Shown: positions 1 to 10,955, counted from the first letter of the stretch. The stretch is DNA of 64,000 nucleotides from Neobacillus niacini (GCF_023715415.1 NZ_JAMBOB010000001.1:310001-374000), one strand, 5' to 3'. Notes: generated from the letters alone by a model not told the origin. Numbers and translations are program-made.

Positions 1-872
1 TTCGGTGGTCCACCAATCAATGCAGATATAATGGTTGCTGTTCCGTCACCCAAAATCGAGCGGTGTAAACCAGGTTCTTTAATATAATCACGTCCAACTA
101 CTTTACTTAGAACGAGCTGGTGACCAATATGCTCGGATAGAGTTACGATTGCAACTGGTACCATTAGAAGAGCTAAATCCCATGTTACTTTTACCTCATA
201 GCTTACAAACGGAATGATGAATTCAGGCATTTCAAACCAATTCGCTTCTAATACTGGCTTAAAATCAACAATGCCGATTGCAAAGGAGTAAAGGTATCCA
301 ATCACTATTCCTGTCAGAATCGGGATAATGCTCAACATGCCGCGCATGTAAATGGTACAGATAATGGTTGCTGCTAAAGTTACCAGTGCTGCCGAGAAAT
401 GAATCAAGCTATATTCACCTGCGGGATTGTTCATCGCCATGCTAACTGCTGTACCAGACAGCGCTAATCCAATGACGATAATGACTGGACCCACAACAAT
501 GGGTGGCAGAAGATTCATTATCCAGCGATGACCTGCTTTACTAATTATAAGTGCGACAATTCCGTAAACAAGACCTGCAAGGAATGAACCTATCATGGCG
601 CCCCCTGGACCAGCCGTTGCTTTCGCCGCTATTACCGGAACGATAAAGGCAAACGAAGACCCGAGGTATGCAGGTACTTGCCATTTTGTAATCATTAAGA
701 ATGCAAGTGTACCTAAACCGCTTGATATCAATGCAATCGCTGGGCTTAACCCAACAAGATAGGGAACAAGTATGGTTGCTCCAAACATGGCGAATAAGTG
801 CTGTAAGCTTAAAGTGAGCCATTGGACTGGATTGGGAATCTCTTTTACGTCTAAGATGGGTTTATTATTCAA
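1..872 (-). CDS. pyrP: Uracil permease PyrP (3' end cut by window edge)
   Basis: Membrane uracil:proton symporter of the nucleobase-cation symporter 2 (UraA/PyrP) family, which imports uracil for the salvage pathway. About 290 N-terminal residues are visible; the C-terminus lies outside the window. The sequence is a run of hydrophobic helices and carries the family motif ILGDGTATIISALIGGPP just before the edge. The start is TTG at 872, chosen because GGAGGAG lies five bases upstream and no ATG suits. It follows pyrR in the same direction behind its own attenuator, so it is expected to be switched off when UMP is plentiful. Identity is secure; only completeness is unknown. Confidence 0.95.
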   Translation of the reverse strand, partial: MNNKPILDVKEIPNPVQWLTLSLQHLFAMFGATILVPYLVGLSPAIALISSGLGTLAFLMITKWQVPAYLGSSFAFIVPVIAAKATAGPGGAMIGSFLAGLVYGIVALIISKAGHRWIMNLLPPIVVGPVIIVIGLALSGTAVSMAMNNPAGEYSLIHFSAALVTLAATIICTIYMRGMLSIIPILTGIVIGYLYSFAIGIVDFKPVLEANWFEMPEFIIPFVSYEVKVTWDLALLMVPVAIVTLSEHIGHQLVLSKVVGRDYIKEPGLHRSILGDGTATIISALIGGPP

Positions 873-914
873 TTTTTCTCCTCCATAATCTTTTATTATT
901 TTGTGTTTTTTCTC

Positions 915-1030
915 ATAAAAAAACCCTCTTTGTCCATGAGAGTACAAAGAGGGTATGGAAATGCCATTTAAGCTTTTATTATGGCATTTTCCCCTTTGTC
1001 AGACTCACAGGACTGCAATTAAAGGGTTAC
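915..1030 (-). promoter_or_regulatory. PyrR-dependent attenuator between pyrR and pyrP
   Basis: On the minus strand the RNA contains AGUCCUGUGAGUCU (1014-1001), close to the PyrR-binding loop consensus ARUCCNGNGAGGYU, flanked by a CCCUUU/AAAGGGG stem. Next comes a hairpin at 961-986, then a terminator with CCCTCTTTGT/ACAAAGAGGG arms (924-953) and a T run (923-917). This is the known PyrR mechanism: UMP-bound PyrR holds the anti-antiterminator and lets the terminator form before pyrP. Confidence 0.88.
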
Positions 1031-1033
1031 TAT

Positions 1034-1594
<561 letters not shown>

Positions 1595-1597
1595 TTA

Positions 1598-1712
1598 ATA
1601 AAAAAACCTCTCACGCTTATCGAGGTGAGAGGTAAGAGTTTATCAGTATGGGCATAGGTATCCCAACCAATTAATCCGTTTCCTTCTCAGCCTCACTGGA
1701 CTGTTTTAAAGG
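1598..1712 (-). promoter_or_regulatory. PyrR-dependent attenuator in the pyrR leader
   Basis: The minus-strand RNA carries AGUCCAGUGAGGCU (1702-1689), an exact match to the PyrR loop consensus ARUCCNGNGAGGYU. It is followed by a terminator with arms CCTCTCAC and GTGAGAGG (1632-1607) and a T run at 1606-1600, just before the pyrR ribosome site. The arrangement is that of the first pyr attenuator of B. subtilis. Confidence 0.92.
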
Positions 1713-1754
1713 CATATTCAACTGTTGTTATCGTACAATAATTCGATAAATGTG

Positions 1755-2666
1755 TCAACGATTATTTCGTAATTGTTCTAAGACCTCTTCAAACTCTACT
1801 GGCAGCGGTGCTTCAAATTCAAGGTACTCATTTGTTCTCGGATGGATAAAACCAAGAATTCCTGCATGTAATGCCTGGCCATTGATATCAAGTGTTTTCT
1901 TTGGACCATACTTAGGATCCCCAGCAAGCGGATAGCCAATATATTTCATATGGACCCGTATTTGATGTGTTCTTCCAGTCTCTAATTGACACTCTACAAA
2001 TGTAAAATCTTTAAATCGTTCAATCACCTGGAAATGAGTTACAGCATGCTTACCATTATCCACAATGGTCATACTTTGCCTATCTCTCGTATCTCTCCCT
2101 AGCGGTGCATCAATCGTTCCAAAATCATGAGGTATCACTCCATGCACAATGGCTCTATACTTCCGAGTAACAGTCTTTTCGACTAATTGGTTAACAAGCT
2201 TTTCATGGGCCATGTCATTTTTAGCCACCATTAAAAGTCCAGAAGTGTCTTTATCAATACGATGTACAATTCCAGGTCTAAGGACGCCATTTATTCCTGA
2301 TAAATCTTTACAATGAGCCATTAATCCATTAACGAGCGTGCCTGTTAGATGTCCAGGGGCTGGATGAACCACCATGCCACTAGGTTTATTAACCACTAAA
2401 ACATCCTTATCCTCAAAATAAATCTCTAAATCCATTTCTTCTGGGATAACATCGAGTAATTCCGGGTCGGGGATATTAATTTCGATTTCATCATTTAAAC
2501 TGCATTTGTAATTTGTTTTTATCTTTTGTCCATTTACAAGGACATTTCCATCTTTGATCCATTGCTGAACCTGTGTTCTTGACCATTCCTCATCTAAAGT
2601 TGATATAACTTTATCAATTCGATCGCCTTTTTGTTCTTCAAGAATGGTGTGTTCCATTTTCTCCAT
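1755..2666 (-). CDS. ylyB: RluD-family rRNA pseudouridine synthase (YlyB)
   Basis: Converts uridine to pseudouridine in structured RNA, probably 23S rRNA by family analogy. It is 303 residues with an N-terminal S4 RNA-binding domain (about residues 10-75) followed by a pseudouridine synthase domain. The catalytic motif is [12 protein letters not shown] with its Asp near residue 140, and GRTHQIRVH lies near the C-terminus. ATG 2666 was chosen because AAAGGAG precedes it; this overlaps the lspA 3' end by 29 bp, suggesting translational coupling. The exact target nucleotides cannot be read from the sequence. Confidence 0.93.
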   Translation of the reverse strand: MEKMEHTILEEQKGDRIDKVISTLDEEWSRTQVQQWIKDGNVLVNGQKIKTNYKCSLNDEIEINIPDPELLDVIPEEMDLEIYFEDKDVLVVNKPSGMVVHPAPGHLTGTLVNGLMAHCKDLSGINGVLRPGIVHRIDKDTSGLLMVAKNDMAHEKLVNQLVEKTVTRKYRAIVHGVIPHDFGTIDAPLGRDTRDRQSMTIVDNGKHAVTHFQVIERFKDFTFVECQLETGRTHQIRVHMKYIGYPLAGDPKYGPKKTLDINGQALHAGILGFIHPRTNEYLEFEAPLPVEFEEVLEQLRNNR

Positions 2667-3129
2667 ATGATTTCTCCTTTGTTTCACGCTCATCACGCAG
2701 CATTTGAATCATTAATAATACTACGCCAATGACTAAAGCCGAATCCGCAATATTAAAAACTGGGAAGTTATAATTGAAAATATACGTATGAATAAAATCA
2801 ACAACTTCTTTACGAAGTAAGCGGTCAATAAAATTCCCTATCGCTCCGCCTAGCATAAATGCTAGCGAAACACCTAACAGCCACTTACCCTTTGCTTCTT
2901 TTTGAATGTAATAAATGATCGCAATGATTACTATAGCAGTAATGACATAAAAGAACCACATCTGTCCTTGTAAGATTCCCCAAGCTGCACCGCGATTTCG
3001 GTGAGAAGTAATATACAAAAAGTCCTCAATAACTGGGATACTTTCACCAAGATGCATTTTTGTGACGATCATCCATTTCGTCACTTGGTCTAATAAAATA
3101 ATAAAAATTGCGATTAAATAATAAAACAC
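2638..3129 (-). CDS. lspA: Lipoprotein signal peptidase (signal peptidase II)
   Basis: Membrane aspartyl protease that removes signal peptides from diacylglyceryl-modified prolipoproteins, such as CtaC encoded later in this window. It has 163 residues and four hydrophobic helices. The two catalytic Asp sit in the conserved blocks [17 protein letters not shown] and FNIADSA. The start is GTG 3129, about nine bases after GGGGGT. It lies between the dksA-like gene and ylyB, as in B. subtilis. Confidence 0.96.
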   Translation of the reverse strand: MFYYLIAIFIILLDQVTKWMIVTKMHLGESIPVIEDFLYITSHRNRGAAWGILQGQMWFFYVITAIVIIAIIYYIQKEAKGKWLLGVSLAFMLGGAIGNFIDRLLRKEVVDFIHTYIFNYNFPVFNIADSALVIGVVLLMIQMLRDERETKEKSYGENGTHHS

Positions 3130-3206
3130 TAAGGAATACCCCCATCTATGAAGACTTTACTTCCTTAGCATTTTAGCATAATCTTTAGCGAAACAACAAT
3201 GGAAGG

Positions 3207-3503
3207 TTAGAAAAAGCCGGAATTAATTGGTTTCTTGTAAAAATGCTCTAAGTTATCAGAATCCTTTGATGATTTTATTGTCGGCATAATCTTCAAAAGA
3301 TAATCGGGGAGAGGTTCACCTGACGCTTCACACTGGCCAAAATTACCTTCTTCTAACTTTTGGATGGCAGTTGAAATATCCGCTAATTCATCTTCTAATA
3401 TAGGGACCATCCATTCATTTTTCTGCTTATTTTTCAATGATTTTAAAATTTCAAATTGCGTCTTACGGAGTTCCCAAAACAGCTGTTCCTGCATTGCATT
3501 CAT
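3207..3503 (-). CDS. ylyA: YlyA-like DksA/TraR-related protein
   Basis: A 98-residue protein with the helical core of the TraR/DksA family (KLEEGNFGQCEASGEPLP). DksA-like proteins act on RNA polymerase, and the B. subtilis counterpart at this locus, YlyA, is reported to bind RNA polymerase and influence forespore genes. The usual four-cysteine zinc finger is missing: only one Cys remains. ATG 3503 follows ACGGAGGTT, whereas the longer in-frame N-terminal extension has no ribosome site. It sits between ileS and lspA. The family is clear; the function here is inferred from position. Confidence 0.8.
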   Translation of the reverse strand: MNAMQEQLFWELRKTQFEILKSLKNKQKNEWMVPILEDELADISTAIQKLEEGNFGQCEASGEPLPDYLLKIMPTIKSSKDSDNLEHFYKKPINSGFF

Positions 3504-3613
3504 AGTTGTAACCTCCGTTAAGTCATTTTTTATATTATTTCCCCTTAATTTGAACTGACCCGGAAAAACATTTGACATCTGGAACAACAATTAACGGAAA
3601 AGGATAAAAAATG

Positions 3614-3645
3614 AAAAAACCCCATGAAATTTTTCATGGGGTTTT
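3614..3645 (-). terminator. Terminator after ileS
   Basis: Perfect arms CCCCATGAA (3620-3628) and TTCATGGGG (3633-3641) are followed on the minus strand by a T run. It lies directly after the ileS stop. Confidence 0.9.
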
Positions 3646-3649
3646 CCTA

Positions 3650-6421
3650 TTAAGCTAAGTGTGTATAATTTTCATTTACAACTTCTGCACAGCGTGGGCA
3701 AAGTGTAGGGTGCTCTGAATCTTTTCCAACTTCAGGTGTTACAACCCAACAGCGTTCACAGGTTTCACCTTCTGCTTTCGTGACAAGTATGGCAGCAGTC
3801 TCTAATTTAATTGCGTTCTCAGGCGCTTGGTCATAGCTTCCTGCGACTTCAAATCCAGAGATGATAAACAATTGCTGCACATTCTCTTGAATTGAATCTA
3901 AAAGTGTTTTCGTATTCTCATTCACATATAAGGTAACCTTTGCAGTTAATGATTTACCAATCACCTTTTGGTTTCTAGCTTCTTCAAGTGCTTTTAAGAC
4001 ATCATCACGGAGCTTCATAAACGAAGTCCATTTTTCTTCTAATGCAGCTGCATTGTTTAGTTCTTGATATTCTGGCATATCCGTTAACTGCACACTTTCT
4101 TCTGTAACAGCAGGAATGAATTTCCATACTTCGTCAGCAGTATGAGAAAGAATTGGTGAAACTAACTTTGTTAATGCAAATAATGAGTCATATAGAACAC
4201 TTTGAATGGCACGTCTTTCATGATTGTTAACGGACTCAATATAGAGAACATCCTTTGCGAAATCTAGGTAAAATGCACTTAAGTCAAGGGTACAGAAATT
4301 ATTAATCGCATGATAAATTCCTGCAAACTCATAATTTTCATAGGCATTTCGAACATTTTTAATCAGTTTATTTAATTTAACAAGCATAAACTGATCAACT
4401 TCACGAAGGTTTTCGTATGAAACCCTATCTGTTGCAGGGTTAAAATCGGATAAGTTACCAAGCAAGAAACGGAAGGTGTTACGGATTTTTCTATAAACCT
4501 CTGCAACCTGCTTCAGAATTGCATCCGATACACGAACATCGGCTTGGTAATCAACAGATGCAACCCAAAGTCGGAGGATATCTGCTCCTAATTGCTTCAT
4601 TACCTTTTCAGGTACCATGACATTCCCTAAAGATTTACTCATCTTTCTGCCTTCACCATCTAAAGCAAATCCATGACTTAAAACACCTTTATATGGAGCT
4701 TTTCCTGTTACTGCGACTGCAGTTGACAAGGATGAATTAAACCAGCCTCGATACTGATCCGAACCTTCTAAATATAAATCCGCCGGGCGAACCAAGTCGT
4801 CTCTTTCTAAGAGAACCGCTTGATGTGATGAGCCGGAGTCAAACCAAACATCCATGATATCTGTTTCTTTTGTAAATAATCCATTAGGACTTCCCGGATG
4901 TTTAAAGCCTTCTGGCAATAGGTCCTTTGCTTCACGCTCGAACCAGATATTTGAACCGAATTCCCGGAACAAACCAGAAACATGTTCAATACTTTCATCT
5001 GTAATGATTTCCTGACCATTTTCAGCATAAAACACAGGAATTGGAACTCCCCATACACGTTGGCGTGAGATACACCAATCGCCACGATCACGGACCATAT
5101 TAAAAAGTCGTGTTTCGCCCCATGCAGGTACCCATTTTGTTTCTTTAACTGCTTCAAGAAGGTCATTTCGGAAATCTTTAATGGAAGCGAACCACTGGGC
5201 AGTAGCTCTGAATATAACAGGTTTTTTGGTTCTCCAATCATGTGGATAGGAGTGAGTGATAAATGAAAGCTTTAATAGCGCACCTGCTTCTTCTAATGCT
5301 TGAGAAATCGGCTTATTTGCACTATCATAAAATAATCCTTCAAAACCTGGTGCTTCATTTGTCATTACACCTTTATCATCTACTGGACAAAGAACATCAA
5401 GTCCATATTTTTGTCCGACATGGAAGTCATCCTCCCCATGTCCTGGTGCTGTATGAACACAGCCTGTTCCAGCATCTGTTGTGACATGGTCACCTAGCAT
5501 TACTAACGAGTCACGGCCATATAATGGGTGTGCAGCAAGGATATTCTCCAATTCATTTCCTTTTAGCTTTTGAATAACCTCAAGGTCTTCCCAGCCTATT
5601 TCCTTCGTTACTGCTTCAAGAAGTGCTTCTGCTACTAAGTATTTGTTTCCATTCACTGCAACTACTACATACGTTAGGTCTGGATGAACCGAAATTCCTA
5701 AGTTAGCAGGAATCGTCCAAGGTGTAGTCGTCCAGATGACAATTTGAACATCTGTATCAAGAACCCCTTTTCCATCCTTAACTTTAAATCCTACATAGAT
5801 GGAAGGTGATTTTTTATCCTGATATTCAATTTCTGCCTCAGCTAAAGCTGATTCACTTGAAGGGGACCAATATACAGGTTTAAGACCTTTATAAATATAT
5901 CCTTTTTTCGCCATTTCTCCGAAGACCTTAATTTGCTGCGCTTCATATTCAGGCTTAAGAGTAATATATGGGTTTTCCCAATCTCCACGTACTCCAACAC
6001 GTTTAAATTGTTCCCGCTGATTGCTTACTTGTTCGAGTGCATATTTTGTACAAAGCTGACGGAATTCTGCTACCGTCATCTCTTTACGCTTTACGCCCTT
6101 ATTTGTTAATGCCTGTTCAATTGGCAAGCCATGAGTATCCCAGCCTGGAACATAGGGTGCATTGAAGCCGCTCATTGATTTAAAGCGAACAATAAAGTCT
6201 TTTAACACTTTGTTAAGCGCATGGCCCATATGAATATCGCCGTTGGCATATGGAGGTCCATCATGAAGCACAAACATCGGACGTCCAGCAGTCCGCTCTT
6301 GAACCTTTTTGTAAATATTCATTTCTTCCCATTTTGCCTGGATTTCAGGTTCTCTTTGTGGAAGATTTCCACGCATTGGAAATTCAGTTTTTGGCATTAA
6401 TAACGTATCTTTATATTCCAT
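3650..6421 (-). CDS. ileS: Isoleucyl-tRNA synthetase
   Basis: Charges tRNA-Ile with isoleucine and edits valine. It is 923 residues, normal for Bacillus. The class I signature HMGH is at residues 64-67, KMSKS lies near residue 600, the editing domain is in between, and the C-terminal zinc site is CERC ... CPRC. ATG 6421 (MEYKDTLL) follows ACAGGAGGAA; the longer in-frame extension runs into the T-box leader and is not real. Expression should rise when uncharged tRNA-Ile accumulates. Confidence 0.98.
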   Translation of the reverse strand: MEYKDTLLMPKTEFPMRGNLPQREPEIQAKWEEMNIYKKVQERTAGRPMFVLHDGPPYANGDIHMGHALNKVLKDFIVRFKSMSGFNAPYVPGWDTHGLPIEQALTNKGVKRKEMTVAEFRQLCTKYALEQVSNQREQFKRVGVRGDWENPYITLKPEYEAQQIKVFGEMAKKGYIYKGLKPVYWSPSSESALAEAEIEYQDKKSPSIYVGFKVKDGKGVLDTDVQIVIWTTTPWTIPANLGISVHPDLTYVVVAVNGNKYLVAEALLEAVTKEIGWEDLEVIQKLKGNELENILAAHPLYGRDSLVMLGDHVTTDAGTGCVHTAPGHGEDDFHVGQKYGLDVLCPVDDKGVMTNEAPGFEGLFYDSANKPISQALEEAGALLKLSFITHSYPHDWRTKKPVIFRATAQWFASIKDFRNDLLEAVKETKWVPAWGETRLFNMVRDRGDWCISRQRVWGVPIPVFYAENGQEIITDESIEHVSGLFREFGSNIWFEREAKDLLPEGFKHPGSPNGLFTKETDIMDVWFDSGSSHQAVLLERDDLVRPADLYLEGSDQYRGWFNSSLSTAVAVTGKAPYKGVLSHGFALDGEGRKMSKSLGNVMVPEKVMKQLGADILRLWVASVDYQADVRVSDAILKQVAEVYRKIRNTFRFLLGNLSDFNPATDRVSYENLREVDQFMLVKLNKLIKNVRNAYENYEFAGIYHAINNFCTLDLSAFYLDFAKDVLYIESVNNHERRAIQSVLYDSLFALTKLVSPILSHTADEVWKFIPAVTEESVQLTDMPEYQELNNAAALEEKWTSFMKLRDDVLKALEEARNQKVIGKSLTAKVTLYVNENTKTLLDSIQENVQQLFIISGFEVAGSYDQAPENAIKLETAAILVTKAEGETCERCWVVTPEVGKDSEHPTLCPRCAEVVNENYTHLA

Positions 6422-6471
6422 TTTCTTATTCCTCCTGTAACACTCATCATAAACAGAATAGCCAATAGACA

Positions 6472-6755
6472 AATAAAAAAACCCTCTCATCCCATAAAAG
6501 GGACGAGAAGGTTTTATTCCCGCGGTACCACCCTGATAAATAGCACAAAAAAGCACTATCCTCTTTAAGATTCGTAACGTGAATAACCCGCCATAGCTTA
6601 CTCTTCATAACATAAAGTTTCAGCTTGGGACTCAAGGGTGATCTTCCAATTTTTCACTTTTCCCAGGCTTCCACCATCCCCGGCTCGCTTTCAAAAGTTT
6701 ATGAAAAAATGTACTGTCCCTCTCATTGTCATTTCCATTCTTTATTTACTTATTA
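6472..6755 (-). promoter_or_regulatory. T-box riboswitch of ileS (specifier AUC)
   Basis: The minus strand contains the T-box core AGGGTGGTACCGCGGG, followed by a terminator with a long stem around 6480-6520 and a T run. Upstream lies an AGCGAGCC...GATGGTGGAAGCC segment typical of Stem I, and a GGAAGATCACCC specifier loop (about 6645-6634) giving the Ile codon ATC. Uncharged tRNA-Ile would stabilise the antiterminator and switch on ileS. Confidence 0.95.
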
Positions 6756-6759
6756 GAAA

Positions 6760-6789
6760 ATTATATGCGAAATAATACCAATTCGTCAA
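6760..6789 (-). promoter_or_regulatory. Sigma-A promoter of ileS
   Basis: TTGACG (6789-6784) and TATAAT (6765-6760) are separated by 18 bp. The -35 box overlaps the divIVA stop codon, and the start site would be close to the first base of the T-box leader. Confidence 0.75.
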
Positions 6790-7301
6790 GCTAAGGAATC
6801 TTCCTCTTGATGGATTTTAAGTTCGGTTGCATCCACCTCATACTCTAATAAATGATCCCAGTCATCTGTATTTATCATATCCAGCTGGGCTTCTATTAAC
6901 ATTTTAAAACGAGTGCGGAATACCTTTGACTGTTTTTTCAAATCCTCGATTTCAAGAGCAATCTTTCTTGCTTTTGAAAGTGACTCATTAACAATACGGT
7001 CAGCATTCTTTTCTGCTTCTTTAATGATGAGCTTGGCTTCTTTTTGTGCATTACGTTTTACATCTTCTCCAGCCTCTTGTGCAATAATAATAGACTTGTT
7101 TAATGTTTCTTCAATATTTACAAAATGACCTAAACGGTCCTTCATTTCATTTAAGCGTTCTTCGATTTCTTTCTTTTCACGAAGGACTAATTCATAATCC
7201 TTTATAACTTGGTCTAAAAATTCATTAACCTCGTCCTCATCGTAACCACGAAAACCTTTATTAAATTCTTTATTGTGAATATCTAACGGCGTTAACGGCA
7301 T
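6786..7301 (-). CDS. divIVA: Cell-division initiation protein DivIVA
   Basis: Coiled-coil scaffold that binds curved membrane at septa and poles; it recruits MinJ/MinD and, during sporulation, the origin-anchoring machinery. It is 171 residues. The N-terminal lipid-binding domain starts MPLTPLDIHNKEFNKGFRGY and keeps Phe17 and Arg18, which insert into the membrane in B. subtilis. Residues 30-130 are predicted coiled coil and the tail is acidic. ATG 7301 follows TTGGAGGTG. It closes the ylm cluster of division-associated genes. Confidence 0.97.
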   Translation of the reverse strand: MPLTPLDIHNKEFNKGFRGYDEDEVNEFLDQVIKDYELVLREKKEIEERLNEMKDRLGHFVNIEETLNKSIIIAQEAGEDVKRNAQKEAKLIIKEAEKNADRIVNESLSKARKIALEIEDLKKQSKVFRTRFKMLIEAQLDMINTDDWDHLLEYEVDATELKIHQEEDSLA

Positions 7302-7394
7302 GATGCCACCTCCAAGAATCTTTCTTCTGTATGTATTTAATGTATAGAGCTTAAATTCGACAAATTTTTCTTATATCCTGCAAAAAACAAAAAA

Positions 7395-8168
7395 TTATTT
7401 TTGCTTTCCAACGACAATTCGCCATTTATCCTTTTTGGTTCTTCCTTCAATTGACAAAATCTTTACTCTTCCGTAGCCCCTAACTGACAACAGGTCGCCC
7501 TCTCGACAGTCAAAGGAATGATTTTCGATAGTAGTCCAGTTTACTTTTACCAATCCCTGTTGAATAAAGACTTGAGATTTTTGCCTCGATATATGATGAA
7601 TACCCGAAATAATTGTATCAAGACGTAGGGAGGAAACAGTAATATCCTGTTCCATCCATAGATCATCAACAGCAATCGCTTCTTCAAGAACTACCTCTTT
7701 TAATCGGATTGATGCTCTTCCAATCGATTCTAAATTACTTTTAATATAGTCACTGATTTCAGAGCTTGAGAAAAATTGGACACGTCCATCCTTCATTAGG
7801 ATGTCGCCAAATTTCCCTCGTTTTAATCCTAACGACATAAGCGAGCCAAGGACTTGGGGATGTTCTATCGAGACAAATTTAATGGGATATTCAATTTCAA
7901 ACAGGTTAATTTGAAAATCCTCCGCAGTAGGTATGGTGTAATCCGGCATAATCAATGCCCGCTTTCGTTCACCTTCTGAATTACCCCCAAATAGTTGGAA
8001 CTTAATACTTCCATTCTCACCTATTATCGTTTTTAAAATATGCTGTTCTCTTGGATCAAGAAAATCTGTAAGTTTCGTTGTATAGCTGGAATCAACAAAA
8101 TCCTTCCAATGTAATACTTGATCAATATATTCCCGTTCCTCTGGGCGAAAATGCTGATAAATATTCAT
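7395..8168 (-). CDS. ylmH: YlmH, S4-domain RNA-binding protein
   Basis: A 257-residue protein with a C-terminal S4 RNA-binding domain (about residues 180-245, SRQKSQVFIQQGLVKVNW). YlmH homologues are linked to ribosome quality control (peptidyl-tRNA and 50S subunit binding) and, in streptococci, to division. ATG 8168 lies after AAGGAG. It is placed between ylmG and divIVA, as throughout Firmicutes. The family is secure; the role is known only by analogy. Confidence 0.9.
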   Translation of the reverse strand: MNIYQHFRPEEREYIDQVLHWKDFVDSSYTTKLTDFLDPREQHILKTIIGENGSIKFQLFGGNSEGERKRALIMPDYTIPTAEDFQINLFEIEYPIKFVSIEHPQVLGSLMSLGLKRGKFGDILMKDGRVQFFSSSEISDYIKSNLESIGRASIRLKEVVLEEAIAVDDLWMEQDITVSSLRLDTIISGIHHISRQKSQVFIQQGLVKVNWTTIENHSFDCREGDLLSVRGYGRVKILSIEGRTKKDKWRIVVGKQK

Positions 8169-8202
8169 GTTGAACTCCTTAGGCCATGCACCGCTGGCTA
8201 AA

Positions 8203-8466
8203 TTAAGAAATTAGGTTCTGCAAAACTCTTAAGCCTTGAGGGGCGAAAGAAAGAATAAGAAATGCGGCTAAAGGTGATAAGTCCATCATACCGATTGGTG
8301 GAATAATTCTTCTAAAAGGCTCTAGAAATGGTTCACATAGCTTACCGAGAATTGTCCCAATCTGTGAGTCTCTCATATTTGGGAACCATGATAAAAGGAT
8401 ATAAATGATAAGCATCCATTTATAAATTCCAATAATTTGGATCAAAAAGTTAAAAATCATATCCAT
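8203..8466 (-). CDS. ylmG: YggT-family membrane protein YlmG
   Basis: An 87-residue protein with two hydrophobic segments and the central YggT motif FLEPFRRIIPP. It sits in the membrane; family members are tied to division and to the distribution of membrane proteins, but the biochemical role is unknown. Start ATG 8466 was preferred to the GTG 12 bases upstream because AGGTGG sits at proper spacing. It follows the sepF stop within a few bases. Confidence 0.88.
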   Translation of the reverse strand: MDMIFNFLIQIIGIYKWMLIIYILLSWFPNMRDSQIGTILGKLCEPFLEPFRRIIPPIGMMDLSPLAAFLILSFAPQGLRVLQNLIS

Positions 8467-8471
8467 TTCTA

Positions 8472-8906
8472 CTACCACCTCGTATCATGATATTCTTGTT
8501 CCTTCACTAGTTCAGAAATATTGCCAGAAATCTCAACATTATCAGGTGTACATAAAAAAATACTAGAGCCAATTTTTTGAATATCACCACTTAAGGCATA
8601 GACTGCTCCACTTAAAAAATCGACAATTTGTCTTCCTTCTTCGTGACCGATGCGCTGAAGGTTTACGACCACTGCGCGTCGGTTTTTCAAATGATCCGTT
8701 ATATCCTGTGCTTCAGCGTACACCCTAGGTTCAACTAATATTACTTTTGCACCCTTTTGAACACTCTGAAGGCTTACAACATTTTGAGGCTTTGAAGGCT
8801 GCTTTTGGGGCTTTATAGGTTCAACCTTCTCATATTCATCCTGGTTATTATCATCAAAATCATCATCTAAAAAGAAAAATGTTTTTAACTTAGATTTTAT
8901 CGTCAT
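8472..8906 (-). CDS. sepF: Cell-division protein SepF
   Basis: Membrane-attached partner of FtsZ that bundles filaments and overlaps with FtsA in function. It is 144 residues: an N-terminal amphipathic helix ([13 protein letters not shown]), an acidic and Gln/Pro-rich linker, then the conserved globular domain (about 55-135) with [20 protein letters not shown]. Its start overlaps the ylmE stop by four bases (ATGA), pointing to coupling. Confidence 0.96.
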   Translation of the reverse strand: MTIKSKLKTFFFLDDDFDDNNQDEYEKVEPIKPQKQPSKPQNVVSLQSVQKGAKVILVEPRVYAEAQDITDHLKNRRAVVVNLQRIGHEEGRQIVDFLSGAVYALSGDIQKIGSSIFLCTPDNVEISGNISELVKEQEYHDTRW

Positions 8907-9595
8907 CTTTTATCCTCCTCACCAGCCTCACCGACAAGTGCCGTTCCTATTCTAATCATCGTTGCTCCCTCTTCAATGGCAATTCCAAAGTCATTAGACA
9001 TCCCCATAGAAAGTTCAGTACATGGTGCGAATTCTAGGTTGTAATTCTTTACTTGGTCACGAAGATTTTTTAACCTTTGAAAACAGGTTCGAAGCTGCGC
9101 CTCATCATCTGTAAATGGCGCCATAGTCATTAAACCTTCAATACTAATATTCTCAAATGGCTGGAGACTTTTAATAAAGTTAATTACATCCTCGGGAGCA
9201 AGTCCATGTTTTGATTGTTCTTGAGAGACATTCACTTGAACCAGGCATTTCACTTTTTTTTGTGCACGTTTATTAATTTCCTCTGCTAATGAAATTCGGT
9301 CCAAAGAGTGTATATATTCTACTTTATCAATGATATTTTTAACTTTGCGTGTCTGCAGTGACCCTATAAAATGCCATAGGGGCTTGTCCCCTAATACTTT
9401 CCACTTCGCTAATAGCCCCTCATCTCGATTTTCACCTAGATTTATTATACCAGCTTCCATTGCTTCCATGGCTCTTTCTGTGCTGACATATTTAGTTACG
9501 GCAATCAGCTTCACTTCATCAGGAGCCCGATTTACCCTTTGGCATGCAGCACTTATTTGCTGTCTGATATGTATGAGATTTTCTGCAACCTTCAT
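8903..9595 (-). CDS. ylmE: YggS-family PLP-binding protein YlmE
   Basis: PLP homeostasis protein with an alanine-racemase-like barrel but no demonstrated catalysis. It is 230 residues; the PLP lysine lies in LIAVTKYVS (about residue 36) and the phosphate-binding region in [25 protein letters not shown], quoted here as landmarks in two parts: [14 protein letters not shown] and [10 protein letters not shown]. It overlaps ylmD by four bases (ATGA). Start ATG 9595 follows AAGGAGACC. Confidence 0.93.
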   Translation of the reverse strand: MKVAENLIHIRQQISAACQRVNRAPDEVKLIAVTKYVSTERAMEAMEAGIINLGENRDEGLLAKWKVLGDKPLWHFIGSLQTRKVKNIIDKVEYIHSLDRISLAEEINKRAQKKVKCLVQVNVSQEQSKHGLAPEDVINFIKSLQPFENISIEGLMTMAPFTDDEAQLRTCFQRLKNLRDQVKNYNLEFAPCTELSMGMSNDFGIAIEEGATMIRIGTALVGEAGEEDKR

Positions 9596-10416
9596 TCGGA
9601 GGTCTCCTTCCAGCCTATATAACTTAGCATCCTTCCTGTTTTACCTTGGTCACGGCGATGAGAGAAAAATTCAAATTGATCACAGCTAGAGCAGAGTTTA
9701 GTCATTTGAATATTTTCTGCCGGGACTCCCGCTTTAAGAAGAATGATTTTATTCAGTTTTGGTAAGTCCAGCGTATACTGTCCTTCATTAATTAAATTAT
9801 AGGGTTTTTCTTCGACATCTACTAGAGTATTTTCTACAAAGTTAATGACATAATCATTAACAATATAACATTTTTTACAAATAGATGGACCAATCGTGAC
9901 AAAAATTTGATTAGGAGTTATTCCTTCTTCTCCCCATTTCTCTATCATTTTCCCTGCAATTTCATTTACAGTTCCTTTCCAGCCAGCATGTGCAGCACCA
10001 ATCATCCGGTGTTCAGGAGAAATAAAAAAAAGAGGGACGCAATCGGCATAGCAAAGAGTTAATAAAATTCCCTCTTTATTTGTATAAAAACCATCGGTCC
10101 CCCTAAAGGAATCTTCATAAGAATCAGACCCAAACCCTCGATCAACACTTGTAACTTTTCTAATTAGAGTTCCATGGGTCTGTTCTGCCCCTACCCAATG
10201 CTTCACAGGAAATTGAATAAGTTCCGCCAACTTGTTTCGATTATGACAGACAGCTTCCTTCTCGTCTCCAACATGAAAGCCCATATTAAAACTTTCAAAG
10301 GGTCCCGTGCTGCTGCCGCCATTTTTGGTTGTTATTCCAGCAGTAAGCCCAGGATACTGCTTCATCCAATTTTTAATTGAAAGATATGATTGATTCTCAT
10401 ATGCAAAGGGTTCCAT
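9592..10416 (-). CDS. ylmD: YlmD, laccase-domain purine nucleoside phosphorylase (PgeF family)
   Basis: A 274-residue member of the polyphenol oxidase/YfiH family; members phosphorolyse purine nucleosides, and PgeF edits misincorporated L-Ser in the wall precursor. Metal-binding His and Cys lie in [17 protein letters not shown] and [11 protein letters not shown], plus a C-terminal [18 protein letters not shown] 10416 was chosen because GAGGT precedes it; an ATG four codons upstream lacks a ribosome site. The precise substrate cannot be read from the sequence. Confidence 0.9.
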   Translation of the reverse strand: MEPFAYENQSYLSIKNWMKQYPGLTAGITTKNGGSSTGPFESFNMGFHVGDEKEAVCHNRNKLAELIQFPVKHWVGAEQTHGTLIRKVTSVDRGFGSDSYEDSFRGTDGFYTNKEGILLTLCYADCVPLFFISPEHRMIGAAHAGWKGTVNEIAGKMIEKWGEEGITPNQIFVTIGPSICKKCYIVNDYVINFVENTLVDVEEKPYNLINEGQYTLDLPKLNKIILLKAGVPAENIQMTKLCSSCDQFEFFSHRRDQGKTGRMLSYIGWKETSE

Positions 10417-10488
10417 ATTCAACCTCATTTGTTTTTTTCTAGTTTACCATGAATCGTTTAATTGGTCACCGTAAGATGAGATGGATTT

Positions 10489-10758
10489 CTATACTTCCAT
10501 TTCTTCTGGATTCCTTTCTTCAATAGCCTTGAATCTCACTAAAATAACGTCTTGACCTATTTTAATTATATTTTTCCATGGAATAACAATATCTTCTTCT
10601 CTTCCAAAAAAGCCTAGAACTTTACCATTACCGGTAACGATAACCGCTTCTATTTTACCTGTTGAAAGATTAATTTCAATATCTCCTATATTTCCAAGTT
10701 TTTTACCATCCGACACATTTACTACATCTTTAATCTGAAATTCAGAAATTTTGACCAT
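10489..10758 (-). CDS. ylmC: YlmC/YmxH-family PRC-barrel protein
   Basis: An 89-residue PRC-barrel protein (GKKLGNIGDIEINLSTGKI), close to the sporulation-associated YlmC/YmxH family, whose molecular role is unknown. Start ATG 10758 (MVKISEF) follows GGGAGTG; the longer frame would start inside the ribosome site. It is separated from ylmD by about 70 bases and follows the sigG terminator. Confidence 0.88.
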   Translation of the reverse strand: MVKISEFQIKDVVNVSDGKKLGNIGDIEINLSTGKIEAVIVTGNGKVLGFFGREEDIVIPWKNIIKIGQDVILVRFKAIEERNPEEMEV

Positions 10759-10876
10759 ATCTCTCACTCCCGCCATTTTTATCCTAATGAAAATATATGA
10801 TTAGATTAGTCAATTTATCTGTAAATGAATGAAAAAATAAAACTCCCCAATGGAGGAAAATTTGAGCACGAGAAAA

Positions 10877-10916
10877 AAAGGGTGAACTGCTACTTACTGT
10901 AGCGCATTCACCCTTT
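10877..10916 (-). terminator. Terminator after sigG
   Basis: Arms AAAGGGTGAA (10877-10886) and TTCACCCTTT (10907-10916), with an inner GCTAC/GTAGC pairing, are followed by a T-rich tail on the minus strand. Confidence 0.88.
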
Positions 10917-10955
10917 GACCGTTCCCGCATATTTGCAGTTTCCTCTTTGACCGCT

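Noticed and set aside
6480..6755. tRNA-like segment near GGTGGTACCGCGGG
   Set aside because: It is the T-box antiterminator of the ileS leader, not a tRNA gene.
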